From Runella aurantiaca (GTDB lineage: Bacteria; Bacteroidota; Bacteroidia; Cytophagales; Spirosomataceae), in contig NZ_QPIW01000013.1 of assembly GCF_003339505.1 (NCBI RefSeq), forward strand, positions 112,804 through 176,803: 64,000 nucleotides of DNA, given 5' to 3'. The position numbers and the translations under genes were made by a program. Of the stretch, positions 8,854 through 17,932 are shown piece after piece (position 1 is the stretch's first letter; the number at the start of each line of letters is the position of its first letter). The notes beneath the pieces were generated by a model. The model saw only the letters and a list, made by a program, of their open reading frames with translations. It searched no databases and had not been told where the DNA came from.

Positions 8854-11070
8854 ATGGAAACGCTCACGATAGAGAACGAACAAAAAATAACGATTCCTGT
8901 GACGGGAATGACCTGTGCGGCTTGTGCGAGCAGCGTCGAAAACGTCCTCAACAAACAGGAAGGGGTATTGGAATGTGCCGTAAATTTTGCCAACGAAACG
9001 GCCCAAATCACTTTCAACACCACCCAAACTTCCCCCGAAGCGCTCAAAAAATCGGTGCAGGCCGTGGGGTATGACTTGATTTTGGATACTGCCAATGCCC
9101 AAGTAAAGCAAGCTGAATTAAAAACAGCGCACGTGCAATCACTCAAAAACAATGTGGTTTGGGCGAGTATCCTAACCGCTCCCGTGGTGGTTATCGGTAT
9201 GTTTTTTATGAAAATGCCCTACGCCAATTGGATTATGCTGGCCCTGACCACGCCCGTATTGGCCCTGTTTGGCAAAAGTTTTTTTATTAACGCCTGGAAA
9301 CAAGCTCGCCACGGGCAATCCAACATGGACACGCTCGTGGCGTTAAGCACCGGAATTGCCTACCTATTCAGCCTTTTTAATACCATTTACCCCGAATTTT
9401 GGCACAGCCGGGGACTTCACCCGCACGTCTATTTTGAAGCGGCGGCCGTCGTGATTGTGTTTATTATGTTGGGGAAATTGCTCGAAGAAAAAGCCAAAGC
9501 CAATACCTCCTCAGCCATCAAAAAACTGATGGGCCTCCAACCGCATACCGTGTGGATTATCGAAAACGGCGAAGAAAAAGAAGTAGAATTGGCCCAAGTC
9601 CGCATTGGCGACCGCATCATCGTCAAGCCCGGCGACAAGATTGCCGTGGATGGCAAAGTGCTTTTTGGCACCTCGTTTGTGGATGAAAGTATGCTTTCTG
9701 GGGAGCCTATTCCGGTTGAGAAAACCAAAGGGGCCAAAGTCTTCGCAGGAACGGTCAATCAGCAGGGTAGTTTTCGATTTATTGCGGAAAAAATCGGCGG
9801 AGAAACCTTACTAGCGGGCATCATTCAGATGGTCCAAAATGCCCAAGGCAGCAAAGCCCCGATTCAAAAATTGACCGACAAAATCGCGGGCATTTTTGTC
9901 CCGATTGTCATCGGCATTGCCATTCTGACGTTTATGGCTTGGTTCATTTTAGGAGGTGAAAACGCCCTGTCGCAGGGTTTACTGGCGGCGGTTACGGTAC
10001 TGGTCATTGCCTGTCCGTGTGCGCTAGGGCTGGCTACCCCAACGGCCATCATGGTGGGCGTGGGCAAAGGCGCTGAAAACGGGATTCTCATCAAAGACGC
10101 CGAAAGTTTGGAACTAGCCCATCGGGTGAATGCCATCATTTTGGACAAAACAGGCACCATTACCGAAGGCAAGCCTACGCTCACCGACAGTTTTTGGGTC
10201 GAAAATCATGAATCTCAAAAGAGCATTTTGCTCTCCATTGAAAGTCAATCGGCTCACCCGTTGGCCGAGGCGGTTGTGAATCATTTGAAAATGGAAGGCG
10301 TCAAAACGCGCTTAGTTCAGCAGTTTGAAAACGTAACGGGTCGGGGAGTAAAAGCGACCGTCGATGGAGAGATTTTTTACGTCGGCAGCCCCGTATGGAT
10401 GACCGAGCGGCAACTTTCTTTGTCGGAATCGCCCATTGAAAAGTGGCAATTGGAAGCCAAAACGGTCATCGTTTTTGCCAACGAAACCAAGGTAATCGCC
10501 GCCTTTGGCATTACTGACCCCATCAAAGAAACGTCAGCCAAAGCCATTGAAGAACTTCAAAACCAAGGAATTGACGTTTATATGTTGACGGGCGACAATG
10601 TCCAAACGGCGCAACAAGTAGCGAAACAGGTGGGAATCAACCATTTTAAAGCCCAAGTGTTACCCTCCGACAAAGCCGCTTTTGTGGAAGAATTACAACG
10701 AATGGGCAAAGTGGTGGCCATGGTCGGCGACGGCATCAATGACTCCCACGCGCTGGCGATGGCCGATGTGAGCATTGCCATGGGTCGAGGTTCCGATATT
10801 GCCATGGATGTGGCCAAAATGACGCTTATTTCTGGCGATTTGCATAAAATTGCGCAGGCCATTCGCCTTTCTAAATGGACCGTAGCGGCGATTCATCAGA
10901 ACTTGTTTTGGGCGTTTATTTACAATCTTATCGGAATTCCGCTCGCCGCTGGCGTGTTGTACCCACTCAACGGGTTCCTGCTCAATCCGATGATTGCGGG
11001 GGCAGCCATGGCGCTGAGTTCGGTGTCGGTGGTGGGAAACAGTCTGAGACTTAAGCTAAAACACTTATAA
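8854..11070 (+). CDS. copA: Copper-exporting P1B-type ATPase CopA
   Basis: A 738-residue inner-membrane ATPase that pumps Cu(I) out of the cytoplasm. It has one N-terminal HMA domain (about 11-75) with G-M-T-C-A-A-C, metal cysteines C21 and C24. The transmembrane metal site C-P-C is at 387-389, the phosphorylated aspartate is D431 in D-K-T-G-T, the nucleotide-binding H-P pair has His468, and the hinge G-D-G-I-N-D is at 625-630. The last membrane helix carries M-A-L-S-S, the methionine/serine signature of Cu(I) transporters, which argues against zinc or cadmium. The ATG at 8854 is used; an upstream TTG extension covers the promoter element. CopZ follows 116 bp downstream. Confidence 0.94.
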   Translation: METLTIENEQKITIPVTGMTCAACASSVENVLNKQEGVLECAVNFANETAQITFNTTQTSPEALKKSVQAVGYDLILDTANAQVKQAELKTAHVQSLKNNVVWASILTAPVVVIGMFFMKMPYANWIMLALTTPVLALFGKSFFINAWKQARHGQSNMDTLVALSTGIAYLFSLFNTIYPEFWHSRGLHPHVYFEAAAVVIVFIMLGKLLEEKAKANTSSAIKKLMGLQPHTVWIIENGEEKEVELAQVRIGDRIIVKPGDKIAVDGKVLFGTSFVDESMLSGEPIPVEKTKGAKVFAGTVNQQGSFRFIAEKIGGETLLAGIIQMVQNAQGSKAPIQKLTDKIAGIFVPIVIGIAILTFMAWFILGGENALSQGLLAAVTVLVIACPCALGLATPTAIMVGVGKGAENGILIKDAESLELAHRVNAIILDKTGTITEGKPTLTDSFWVENHESQKSILLSIESQSAHPLAEAVVNHLKMEGVKTRLVQQFENVTGRGVKATVDGEIFYVGSPVWMTERQLSLSESPIEKWQLEAKTVIVFANETKVIAAFGITDPIKETSAKAIEELQNQGIDVYMLTGDNVQTAQQVAKQVGINHFKAQVLPSDKAAFVEELQRMGKVVAMVGDGINDSHALAMADVSIAMGRGSDIAMDVAKMTLISGDLHKIAQAIRLSKWTVAAIHQNLFWAFIYNLIGIPLAAGVLYPLNGFLLNPMIAGAAMALSSVSVVGNSLRLKLKHL

Positions 11071-11085
11071 TCAAGAAGTAGGAAT

Positions 11086-11149
11086 TAAGAGGTATGAAAT
11101 AAGAAACCAGAAGTACCAAAAAAACAATCCTCTTATTTCTTAACTCTTA
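11086..11149. repeat. Imperfect inverted repeat between copA and copZ
   Basis: Arms at 11086-11104 and 11131-11149 match at 17 of 19 positions when inverted and flank 26 A-rich bases. There is no T-tract after it, so it is not a standard terminator. It could be an mRNA processing or stability hairpin that separates copA from copZ expression. It is A/G-rich and of the low-complexity kind seen in other gaps of this window. Confidence 0.55.
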
Positions 11150-11186
11150 TATCCATAATAATCAAAAATCATCAATTATTCAAATC

Positions 11187-11396
11187 ATGGAAACGTTAAA
11201 ATTCAAAACCAATATCAATTGCGGAGGCTGCGTAGCAAAAGTAACTCCTTTCTTGAATCAACTCGAAAACGTAGAGACGTGGAAAGTTGACACCAACAAT
11301 CCCGAAAAAATTCTGACCGTATCGGGCGAAGATTTAACCTGCGAACTCATCGAAAGCGCCATTCAGAAGGCAGGGTTTGAAGCAGTAGAAGTATAA
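11187..11396 (+). CDS. copZ: CopZ-like heavy-metal (HMA) chaperone
   Basis: A 69-residue single-domain HMA protein. The metal-binding loop is N-C-G-G-C-V-A-K-V, cysteines at residues 12 and 15 (C-x-x-C), rather than the common G-M-x-C-x-x-C. The beta-alpha-beta-beta-alpha-beta pattern is complete and ends with I-x-K-A-G-[FY]-x-A. It should deliver Cu(I) to CopA in the cytoplasm. It lies 116 bp downstream of copA in the same direction, separated by a hairpin, so it may be read-through or separately processed. The loss of the usual methionine before the first cysteine is typical of many Bacteroidota homologues and does not by itself indicate another metal. Confidence 0.85.
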   Translation: METLKFKTNINCGGCVAKVTPFLNQLENVETWKVDTNNPEKILTVSGEDLTCELIESAIQKAGFEAVEV

Positions 11397-11665
11397 TATT
11401 GTTCAGGAAGTAAAAATCGGAGAATGGCACACGTCCGTTCTCCGATTTTCTATTTTTAAGCTTACCGCCTGTACTCCCCTCCTCTCCAGAGCATCAACAC
11501 GATTTGGGGCCATCACCTAGGCAAATTTTTTATTTTTTGCGCATTTTCGACAAAATTCTCCCAGATTTACACACCTCTGGTAGTACTTTACAGGCATTCT
11601 CTTCTTTAAATAAAACACAAACGCTTTTCAAGGCCCAACCAAACACCGCCTAATCAATCGCAAAG

Positions 11666-12838
11666 ATGCATTTACGTCTATTTTTACTTTTATTGATTCC
11701 ATTTTTGGGAAATGCCCAACCGCCAAAAGAAACTGTGGTTTTCCAAAACGGGCAAAACGGCTATAAATGTTACCGTATTCCCGCGATTGTCAAAGCCCCC
11801 AACGGCCACTTACTGGCTTTTGCCGAAGCGCGCCGCAACAATTGCGGGGATTTTGGCGATGTGGAAATCGTGATGAAACGCAGCACCGACAACGGCGCGA
11901 CGTGGGGAAACTTGCAAGTCGTGGCCGATAACGGCAACGACCAAGCAGGCAACCAAGCCCCCGTTTTTGACTTGACAGATAAGCGGTTTCCCAAAGGTCG
12001 GTTGTTTTTGTTTTACAACACGGGCATCGCCCACGAGCAGGAAGTCCGCGAAGGAAAAGCCATTCGGGAAGTGTGGTATAAGACCAGCACCGACGACGGA
12101 CAAACTTGGTCGGAGCCAGTCAATATCACCACGCAGGTTTCCAAACCCAATAAACCCAGCGTAAATCCCGCCTACAATTTCAAAGAAGACTGGCGCTCAT
12201 ACGCCAATACCCCGGGCCACGGTCTGCAAATTCAAAAAGGAAAGTACAAAGGCCGACTTTTTATTCCCGCCAATCACTCGGCAGGACCACCCCAAAAGGA
12301 GTCCCGGGATTATGTGGCCCACGCTTTTTACAGCGATGACCACGGCAAAACCTTCAAACTTTCGCCCAACGTGGCCTACGCCAGCAGTAACGAGGCCATC
12401 GCCGCCGAAACTTCGGACGGCAGTTTGGTTTTCAATTGCCGCAATCAATCGGGCGACGCCAAGTACCGAATTCAAGCCTTTACCAAAAACGCGGGCGAAA
12501 CTTGGGACGAAGTGAAAATCATGACCGACCTCCCCGACCCTGTTTGCCAAGGAAGCATGATTGATTTTCAACCCAAAAAAGGACAAAAAGTGTTGCTTTT
12601 TTCCAACAACAACAGCCAAACCCAACGCGATAAACTGACCGTTCGCGTCAGCTATGACGACGGAAAAAGCTGGTCGGCCGGTAAAGAAATTTACGGCGCC
12701 GCCAAGGCATACTCAGACCCATCGGCATATTCAGATTTGGTGGTGCAGCAAAACAATGTACTTGGAGTGTTGTACGAAAAAAATGATTATACGCAGATCG
12801 TTTATGCTCAATTCAGCTATGAATGGCTGGAAAAATAA
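11666..12838 (+). CDS. Exported sialidase (GH33-type, BNR repeats)
   Basis: A 390-residue exo-alpha-sialidase that releases terminal sialic acid from glycoconjugates. The signal peptide (about 17 residues) ends in N-A-Q. The arginine-bearing Y-R-I-P-A-I motif at about 36-41 is followed by the aspartate-containing F-A-E-A-R-R-x-x-x-x-D-x-G-D region. Four Asp-box motifs (S-x-D-x-G-x-[TS]-[WF]) are visible, as S-T-D-N-G-A-T-W, S-T-D-D-G-Q-T-W, S-D-D-H-G-K-T-F and S-Y-D-D-G-K-S-W, as expected for a six-bladed propeller. The nucleophile tyrosine near the C-terminus is plausible (A-Y-S-D). No sialic acid uptake or catabolism genes lie nearby, so it may act on environmental or host glycans to expose other sugars. 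The sulfatase downstream and the fucosidase upstream fit such a role. Confidence 0.88.
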   Translation: MHLRLFLLLLIPFLGNAQPPKETVVFQNGQNGYKCYRIPAIVKAPNGHLLAFAEARRNNCGDFGDVEIVMKRSTDNGATWGNLQVVADNGNDQAGNQAPVFDLTDKRFPKGRLFLFYNTGIAHEQEVREGKAIREVWYKTSTDDGQTWSEPVNITTQVSKPNKPSVNPAYNFKEDWRSYANTPGHGLQIQKGKYKGRLFIPANHSAGPPQKESRDYVAHAFYSDDHGKTFKLSPNVAYASSNEAIAAETSDGSLVFNCRNQSGDAKYRIQAFTKNAGETWDEVKIMTDLPDPVCQGSMIDFQPKKGQKVLLFSNNNSQTQRDKLTVRVSYDDGKSWSAGKEIYGAAKAYSDPSAYSDLVVQQNNVLGVLYEKNDYTQIVYAQFSYEWLEK

Positions 12839-12883
12839 CGTCGGCGAGGTTTAGAACGGGGGCGCCTAGCCCTCGCCGACGTT
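12837..12883. repeat. Dispersed inverted repeat, copy A
   Basis: Arms AACGTCGGCGAGG (12837-12849) and its exact complement (12871-12883) enclose 21 bases with a GGCGCC palindrome. The same arm sequence recurs at 14532-14594 around a different centre. It overlaps the last base pairs of the sialidase stop region and has no T-tract. Confidence 0.75.
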
Positions 12884-12961
12884 GGCTCAAAACCGCTTCG
12901 TGACCTTTGCGCCATTCTTTGAGCCCTTTGTGGTAAATATTCTTTTATTGTTCTTTATGAT

Positions 12962-14476
12962 ATGAAAAAGACCATCCTTCCTCTCTTTCTCTTTATGTGC
13001 CTGTTGGGTGCTGGCCTATTGTCGTTCAAGCCCAAAGACAAGCGCCCCAACATCCTCATCCTGTTTTCGGACGACCACGCCCTGCAAGGCATCAGTGCTT
13101 ACGGCAGTCCATATATCAAAACGCCCAACATTGACCGATTGGCCAAGGAAGGTGCTTTGTACCAAAATATGTTTTGCACCAATTCGCTTTGCGCGCCGAG
13201 CCGTGCCACGCTGCTGACGGGTAAATTTAGCCACAAAAATGGCCACAGAGACAACTCTACCCAGTTTAATGCGGGTCAGAATATGTACCCCAAATACCTA
13301 CAAGCGGCTGGCTATCAAACGAGTTGGATTGGCAAATGGCATTTACAGGCCACACCGCAGTATTTTGATTATTGGTCGGTGGTGCCAGGCCAAGGGGCGT
13401 ATTACAATCCCGACTTTAATGAAATGGGCAGCAAAACCGTTAGACACGAAGGGTACGCCACCGACGTTATCACCAATAAAGCGCTGAAATGGCTAAGCAG
13501 CGACCGCGATGATTCAAAGCCGTTTTGTTTGGTCATCGGCCACAAATGTCCGCACCGTAATTGGTTACCCGATACGGGTGATTTGCGGGCGTTTGACAAT
13601 GTTAAATTTCAATTGCCCAAAACATTTTATGATAACTACGAAGGTCGGATTGCTGCCAAACGCCAAGACATGACCGTGACCAAAACCATGCGCCTGAAAG
13701 AAGATTTGAAAGTGGGCGCTGAAAATGATGAGTTTGTAAAGCGTATGAATCCCGCCCAGCGCAAGGCGTGGTTGGCGTATTATGACCAAGTGACGGCCGA
13801 CTTTAAGAAACAAAACTTAACGGGCCGCGCCCTCGACGAATGGAAATACCAACGTTATATGCAGGATTATCTGGGCACACTCCGCTCTCTTGACCGCAAC
13901 GTAGGTCGGGTGTTGGATTATCTGGATAAAACGGGTTTGGCCGAAAATACCATCGTGATTTATTCTTCCGACCAAGGATTTTATCTGGGCGAGCACGGTT
14001 GGTTTGACAAGCGTTTTATGTACGAAGAATCCCACCACATGCCGATGCTGATACGTTACCCGAAGCGCATCAAACCGGGAACCATCGACCGAGCCATTCA
14101 CAACAATACCGATTTTGCGCCCACGATTTTGCAGGAAGCTGGACTCAAAGTCCCCGCAGACATGCAGGGACAATCCTTTTTCAGCAAAACACCCCGAAAA
14201 TCAACGTATTACCACTATTACGAGTATCCCGCCGAACACAGTGTGCAAGCACACTTCGGCATCCGCACCGACCGCTACAAGCTGATTCGTTTCTACAAAG
14301 ACGGTGACTATTGGGAACTCTACGACCTAAAAACCGACCCCGATGAACTGAAAAACCAATACGAAAATCCCGCCTACAAAACCATTCAAAAACAGTTATT
14401 GGCTGATTTAAAGAAGGTTATCAAGCAATACGAAGACACAGAAGCGACGGAAATTTTGCAGAAAGAAGGAATTTAA
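12962..14476 (+). CDS. Sulfatase (type I, Cys-type formylglycine)
   Basis: A 504-residue sulfatase that hydrolyses sulfate esters, probably on glycans. The N-terminal hydrophobic segment (about 1-21) is a signal peptide or anchor. The metal-binding D-D-H follows I-L-I-L-F-S at about 37-39. The maturation motif C-A-P-S-R is at 77-81, where C77 must be converted to formylglycine by an anaerobic-type or FGE maturase, neither of which is encoded in this window. Further signatures are G-K-W-H-L, N-G-H-R-[DN]-N, and a C-terminal D-Q-G-F-x-L-G-E-H-G-W-[FY]-D-K with the second metal aspartate. The pattern resembles N-acetylglucosamine-6-sulfatase-like enzymes, but the substrate is not fixed by sequence. 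Flanked by two copies of a nested inverted repeat. Confidence 0.9.
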   Translation: MKKTILPLFLFMCLLGAGLLSFKPKDKRPNILILFSDDHALQGISAYGSPYIKTPNIDRLAKEGALYQNMFCTNSLCAPSRATLLTGKFSHKNGHRDNSTQFNAGQNMYPKYLQAAGYQTSWIGKWHLQATPQYFDYWSVVPGQGAYYNPDFNEMGSKTVRHEGYATDVITNKALKWLSSDRDDSKPFCLVIGHKCPHRNWLPDTGDLRAFDNVKFQLPKTFYDNYEGRIAAKRQDMTVTKTMRLKEDLKVGAENDEFVKRMNPAQRKAWLAYYDQVTADFKKQNLTGRALDEWKYQRYMQDYLGTLRSLDRNVGRVLDYLDKTGLAENTIVIYSSDQGFYLGEHGWFDKRFMYEESHHMPMLIRYPKRIKPGTIDRAIHNNTDFAPTILQEAGLKVPADMQGQSFFSKTPRKSTYYHYYEYPAEHSVQAHFGIRTDRYKLIRFYKDGDYWELYDLKTDPDELKNQYENPAYKTIQKQLLADLKKVIKQYEDTEATEILQKEGI

Positions 14477-14531
14477 AGTTACACTTCTTCTTAAAATCAC
14501 TTTAGGATTGGCATCCACCGTCAGTCGATAA

Positions 14532-14594
14532 AACATCGGCGAGGTTTTGAGCCGCAGACCGGTCCGCCCATGCGGCGCAGTCCTCGCCGACGTT
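14532..14594. repeat. Dispersed nested inverted repeat, copy B
   Basis: Outer arms AACATCGGCGAGG (14532-14544) and CCTCGCCGACGTT (14582-14594) pair with one mismatch or wobble. Inner arms GCCGCA (14551-14556) and TGCGGC (14571-14576) form a second stem around a CCGG-containing centre. It lies between the convergent sulfatase and DUF4097 genes and may also act as a transcription block. Confidence 0.75.
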
Positions 14595-14609
14595 ACCATG
14601 TGAACGAAT

Positions 14610-15458
14610 TTACTTTGCTTTGCGGATGTAAATGTTGCCGTGCATGTTTTTCATCATTATTTCACTACCTCCGCCGTTGACCTTTCCCTGAATCCAGTCG
14701 TCAACACTGACTTTGTACATACCGTCTTTGCTTACCCGATTGGCTTTGGGTTGGGTTTTGTCCACGTCTACGTCAAAGTCACTGTAAATTTCGCCCCGAT
14801 CAGATTTGAGTTTTACGTCAAACTTCGCCGAAGGCGGAAACGTAACGTCAACGCTGCCATTGAGGGATGTAAACGCCATCGGCGATTCGGCGTTGATACT
14901 TTTGAAGGTCGCTTTTACGCCGCCGTTTACGGTGGTAGCCACGGCCGAGCCCGACACATTTGCGAGCTTGATGGCACCATTTACGTTGCTGATTTCCAAT
15001 TCGCCGCTCACGTTTTCTATCAAAATGTCGCCGTTGTTGACTGTACTTACTTTCAGGCCAAACTGCTGTGGTACTTTAATGGTGAGATTCATGGGGCGCT
15101 TCATGAATTGCGACGTTACTTTGATGACATTGTTACGCTCTTCGGCCGTAATATCAATACCGCCATTGGTCGAGATTTTTTTCATTCCTGCGGCGAGTTC
15201 GTCGTTTTTGTGCTCAGTTTTTTTGCCGCTGTAGGCTTCTGCAACGGCGTCAATAACGACCTCTTTGCCAGCGTAGCCTATCACATGAATAGAGCCATTG
15301 ATTAATCTTACCTGTAAAGAACCAGCCTTGTTTGGGTCGCTCAAAGGAACGACCAGTTGTTCTTTGATTTCATTTTTAGCCTCGTTTTGGGCAACCAATG
15401 GGGTAGTGCAAGTAATTGTCAGGGCTAAAACTGCGATACTTATGTGGGTGGTTTTCAT
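14610..15458 (-). CDS. DUF4097 family exported protein (left cassette, distal)
   Basis: A 282-residue protein with a signal peptide (about 24 residues ending V-A-Q). The mature part is a right-handed beta-rich repeat of the DUF4097 putative-adhesin type: short strands separated by turns of the form N-G-x-[IV], such as S-N-V-N-G-A-I, T-T-V-N-G-G-V and T-S-L-N-G-S-V, then a D-R-G-E-I-Y-S-D-F-D strand. It ends with G-N-I-Y-I-R-K, a tail shared with the three other DUF4097 proteins nearby. The ATG at 15458 is chosen because it begins at the signal peptide; the longer frame to 15629 would overlap the upstream gene heavily. Last gene of the left sigma cassette. Role unknown; probably periplasmic or outer-membrane associated. 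Confidence 0.8.
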   Translation of the reverse strand: MKTTHISIAVLALTITCTTPLVAQNEAKNEIKEQLVVPLSDPNKAGSLQVRLINGSIHVIGYAGKEVVIDAVAEAYSGKKTEHKNDELAAGMKKISTNGGIDITAEERNNVIKVTSQFMKRPMNLTIKVPQQFGLKVSTVNNGDILIENVSGELEISNVNGAIKLANVSGSAVATTVNGGVKATFKSINAESPMAFTSLNGSVDVTFPPSAKFDVKLKSDRGEIYSDFDVDVDKTQPKANRVSKDGMYKVSVDDWIQGKVNGGGSEIMMKNMHGNIYIRKAK

Positions 15459-15462
15459 CTTG

Positions 15463-16335
15463 TTAGGATTGCTTTTTAATGTATATGTTTCCGTTAAATG
15501 TTTCAAATCTGAAGGTTTTACCTCCGTTACCGATTCTGATGGAGGTCTCGGTGTTGAGTTTGTAGGTAGTGCTTTTGTCGCCTTTGGATTCTTGGTTTTT
15601 GATGACTTTGACGGGAAGTGATTCAACATCGGGAAAATCGGTGTAGAATTCTCCTCTGAAACTTTTGAATTCGCAGTCAGCCGAAAGATTGGCTGGGTAG
15701 CTGATTTTGATGTCGCCGTTGAGGGTTTTGTAATCCGATTTTCCGGGAGGAATGCTGGTGTAATTAGCTTCTACATTCCCGTTAACGGTTCGTACTTCGG
15801 TGGCACCTTTGGCGTTGATTAGTGCAATAGCTCCGTTTACGTTGTACACATGCAGTGTGCCTGTCACATCCTTGACCGATAAATCGCCGCCGTTGACGGT
15901 CGAAACGTGCAAATTCATGGCAAATGGCACTTTAACTGTGAAATCCAAGTCGTATTTATACTCAATGCGGCGATTATCGTTTCGGTTTTTCCAGTTGTTG
16001 CGATTGGGGCGAGAATCATAAGGTTCAAGAATGTAGACAATGACGCTGTCCTCATTTTGCTCAAACATCAGCTTAAATTCTTCTTTGCCTTGGTCTAGTA
16101 TTTCTTTGGTTTTACCCGAAATCGTTTTGGCTACCTCCAACACTATTTTATCACCCGCATAGCCTTCCACATTGATGGAGCCGTTGATGTTGTAAATGGC
16201 CAGCGTACTGCTTGCTGCATTTTTTTTGAGCGCATATTCTTTGACAATCTGCTCTTTGAATTCCTGCGTTTGGGCGGGGGCTTGGGTACAAGACAGCACC
16301 ACCCCCGCTAAAAAGGGGATAAGGGAACGTTTCAT
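15463..16335 (-). CDS. DUF4097 family exported protein (left cassette, proximal)
   Basis: A 290-residue exported protein. The signal peptide contains a cysteine (V-V-L-S-C-T) that could serve as a lipobox, although the region also ends in P-A-Q, so lipidation is uncertain. The body has the same N-G-x-[IV] repeat pattern as its neighbour (Y-N-I-N-G-S-I, Y-N-V-N-G-A-I, R-T-V-N-G-N-V, K-T-L-N-G-D-I), a charged Asn/Arg-rich insert near 125-145, then F-R-G-E-F-Y-T-D-F and the tail G-N-I-Y-I-K-K. It is 4 bp from the next DUF4097 gene and 25 bp from the anti-sigma gene, so all are one operon. Paralogue of 14610-15458 but diverged. Confidence 0.8.
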   Translation of the reverse strand: MKRSLIPFLAGVVLSCTQAPAQTQEFKEQIVKEYALKKNAASSTLAIYNINGSINVEGYAGDKIVLEVAKTISGKTKEILDQGKEEFKLMFEQNEDSVIVYILEPYDSRPNRNNWKNRNDNRRIEYKYDLDFTVKVPFAMNLHVSTVNGGDLSVKDVTGTLHVYNVNGAIALINAKGATEVRTVNGNVEANYTSIPPGKSDYKTLNGDIKISYPANLSADCEFKSFRGEFYTDFPDVESLPVKVIKNQESKGDKSTTYKLNTETSIRIGNGGKTFRFETFNGNIYIKKQS

Positions 16336-16360
16336 AGCTATTAAAATGGATGATTGGTTT

Positions 16361-17167
16361 CTACGATAAATCTTTGATGGTCTGCTGAATTTTGGTTTTG
16401 ACGAGGTCATTCAAATCATCGCGGCGCAGCATTTGTCGGAACGCTTTGATAGAGCGTTTTTCTTGTAATTTCACCATCACATCGGCCAAAGCCACTTGTA
16501 CCAATGGTGATTCCTGTTGCGACAGCGAAAGCACCAAACCTTCCCGAACCTGTGGGTCGTGGGCCAATTCGGCTAGGGCATCCAACGTCACCAAACGCAC
16601 ATTGACATTTGGGTCATTGTTGAGGGTCGTAAACAGGGCTTTTAGAACTTTGTCGTCCACTTCGTTGATTTCCTTGGTATAACTCACGGCTTTGAGTCGC
16701 TCGGTTGCCGAAGGGTTATCAATCATTGAAAGCATCATCATTTGTCGCATTTCTTGGACTTCAGCAGTGAGCGCCTCCATTTTTACTTCCTGCGGCCGGT
16801 TGAGCCAATAGCCCACAAATAACCCTATACTCAACAAACACGCGCTGTAAGCCACGCGAAGAGCCAGTTGGGGCGTCCAGAATTGTTGGAATTTTTGAAC
16901 AAAATCCTGCCATGTGTTACGGTTTTTAGTAGCTTCTGTCTTTTGGTAGGTATCCAGCATCGCATAAAACCCCTCGCGCATGGCTCCGCTCGGTTCGGGC
17001 GTGGCAGCTACTTTTCCCAGTAGTTTCCACAATTGACGGTCGGCTTCAAATTCTTGCTGGCAATCAGCACAACCCGCCAAATGTCGATCTATTTCTTTTT
17101 GTTCGGTTTCTGAGAGTTGGTGATTTAGCCAGCCCGTTAGCCGTTCTTTTGCGTGTTCACAGTTCAT
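16361..17167 (-). CDS. Membrane anti-sigma factor with zf-HC2 and HEAT-like repeats
   Basis: A 268-residue single-pass protein. The N-terminus is a zinc-binding anti-sigma domain (zf-HC2): C3, then H-L-A-G-C-A-D-C with H29, C33 and C36. After a linker, one transmembrane helix lies at about 113-133 (L-R-V-A-Y-S-A-C-L-L-S-I-G-L). The C-terminal ~130 residues are helical repeats of the HEAT type: N-V-N-V-R-L-V-T-L-D-A-L-A-E-L-A, then V-R-E-G-L-V-L-S-L and V-Q-V-A-L-A-D-V-M-V-K-L. If the topology is standard this repeat domain is periplasmic and may be the sensor. The ATG at 17167 overlaps the sigma gene by 11 bp, indicating translational coupling; upstream starts (ATG 17182, TTG 17188) are possible. 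Confidence 0.82.
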   Translation of the reverse strand: MNCEHAKERLTGWLNHQLSETEQKEIDRHLAGCADCQQEFEADRQLWKLLGKVAATPEPSGAMREGFYAMLDTYQKTEATKNRNTWQDFVQKFQQFWTPQLALRVAYSACLLSIGLFVGYWLNRPQEVKMEALTAEVQEMRQMMMLSMIDNPSATERLKAVSYTKEINEVDDKVLKALFTTLNNDPNVNVRLVTLDALAELAHDPQVREGLVLSLSQQESPLVQVALADVMVKLQEKRSIKAFRQMLRRDDLNDLVKTKIQQTIKDLS

Positions 17168-17732
17168 GAGCTTTGCTTCCATTTTCAATCTTTAAGAAAT
17201 TTTTTTTTAACTCCCCCAAGGCCCGGTGGACGCGTACTTTGACGGCGCCTTCGGTGGTATGCAAGATGGCGGCAATTTCTTCGTATTTTAATTCCTGAAA
17301 CCGACTCAGTACCAACACTTCACGGTGTTCGGGGCTTAATTTGCCAAGTGCTTCGTGGAGCGCATCCAGTTCTTGCTGTTTTTCAAGTTGTTCATCGGCC
17401 GAGATTCCCCCGCCCAATTTGTCGGTCAGGTCGGCGATGTCGAAAGGATGCCCTCCCCAACGTTCGGTTTGTCGAAACGAATCATTCAGGATATTACGCG
17501 CCAAATGATACATCCACGTTCTGAATTCACCTTCGCCGTTGAATGTATGACGGTATTTCAACATTCTATAAAACACATTTTGTACTAAGTCTTCGCAAGC
17601 GTGGGCCTGTCCTGTCATGTGGTACAAAAAAGCAAACAACGGGCGATGGTAGCGCTCAAAGAGCAGGCCCATCTTGTCGATGTCTCCAGCTTTGACCCGG
17701 AGCATAAGTGCGTTGTCCGTTAGAGCGTTCAA
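17157..17732 (-). CDS. ECF sigma factor (left cassette)
   Basis: A 191-residue ECF-type sigma-70. Region 2 (about 22-95) has F-E-R-Y-H-R-P-L-F, E-D-L-V-Q-[ND]-V-F and W-M-Y-x-[LI]-A-R-N. Region 4 (about 125-180) has L-S-P-E-H-R-E-V-L-V-L-S-R-F and an H-T-H with Y-E-E-I-A-x-I-L-x-x-[TS]-E-G-A-V-K-V-R-V-H-R-A. It should direct RNA polymerase to the cassette promoters and be held by the anti-sigma factor encoded downstream. The N-terminal residues L-T-D-N-x-L-M fit the usual ECF start, so a TTG at 17732 is accepted; the alternative ATG at 17705 would cut region 1.2/2.1. Divergent from a second sigma gene at 17933. Confidence 0.9.
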   Translation of the reverse strand: MNALTDNALMLRVKAGDIDKMGLLFERYHRPLFAFLYHMTGQAHACEDLVQNVFYRMLKYRHTFNGEGEFRTWMYHLARNILNDSFRQTERWGGHPFDIADLTDKLGGGISADEQLEKQQELDALHEALGKLSPEHREVLVLSRFQELKYEEIAAILHTTEGAVKVRVHRALGELKKNFLKIENGSKAHEL

Positions 17733-17932
17733 GTGTTTAGAGAATGGTTTGTCAGGTGATTTGTACGTGGTAACTTCGGGTTTGGAAGAAGGTTACAGCG
17801 ATTTAGAAAAATTGTTGCAATATTTTTTACCAAAGAGAAAATGGCTAATGAAATGTACCTAAAATCGGTAGTACAAAAAAAGTTGTGTTTTTTCTGTAAT
17901 GTTTTTCTGACTCAATCGTCTATGCTCTTGAA
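17733..17932. promoter_or_regulatory. Divergent control region between the two ECF sigma genes
   Basis: A 200-bp gap that must hold the promoters of both mirror-image cassettes. No TAnnTTTG promoter is obvious in either direction, which fits control by alternative sigma factors. A short dyad TGTAC (17854-17858), 12 nt, GTACA (17871-17875) lies about 60 bp before the right sigma gene. The motif is short and could be chance. Confidence 0.35.

Noticed and set aside
6220..14476. Canonical polysaccharide utilisation locus
   Set aside because: No SusC/SusD pair, no dedicated regulator, and copA/copZ interrupt the enzymes.
14640..15305. 221-codon plus-strand frame opposite a DUF4097 gene
   Set aside because: Shadow of the N-G-x-[IV] repeats on the opposite strand; no signal, promoter or recognisable domain.
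15459..15629. N-terminal extension of the left distal DUF4097 gene to 15629
   Set aside because: It would overlap the neighbouring DUF4097 gene by more than 160 bp and place the signal peptide internally; the ATG at 15458 gives a normal signal peptide.
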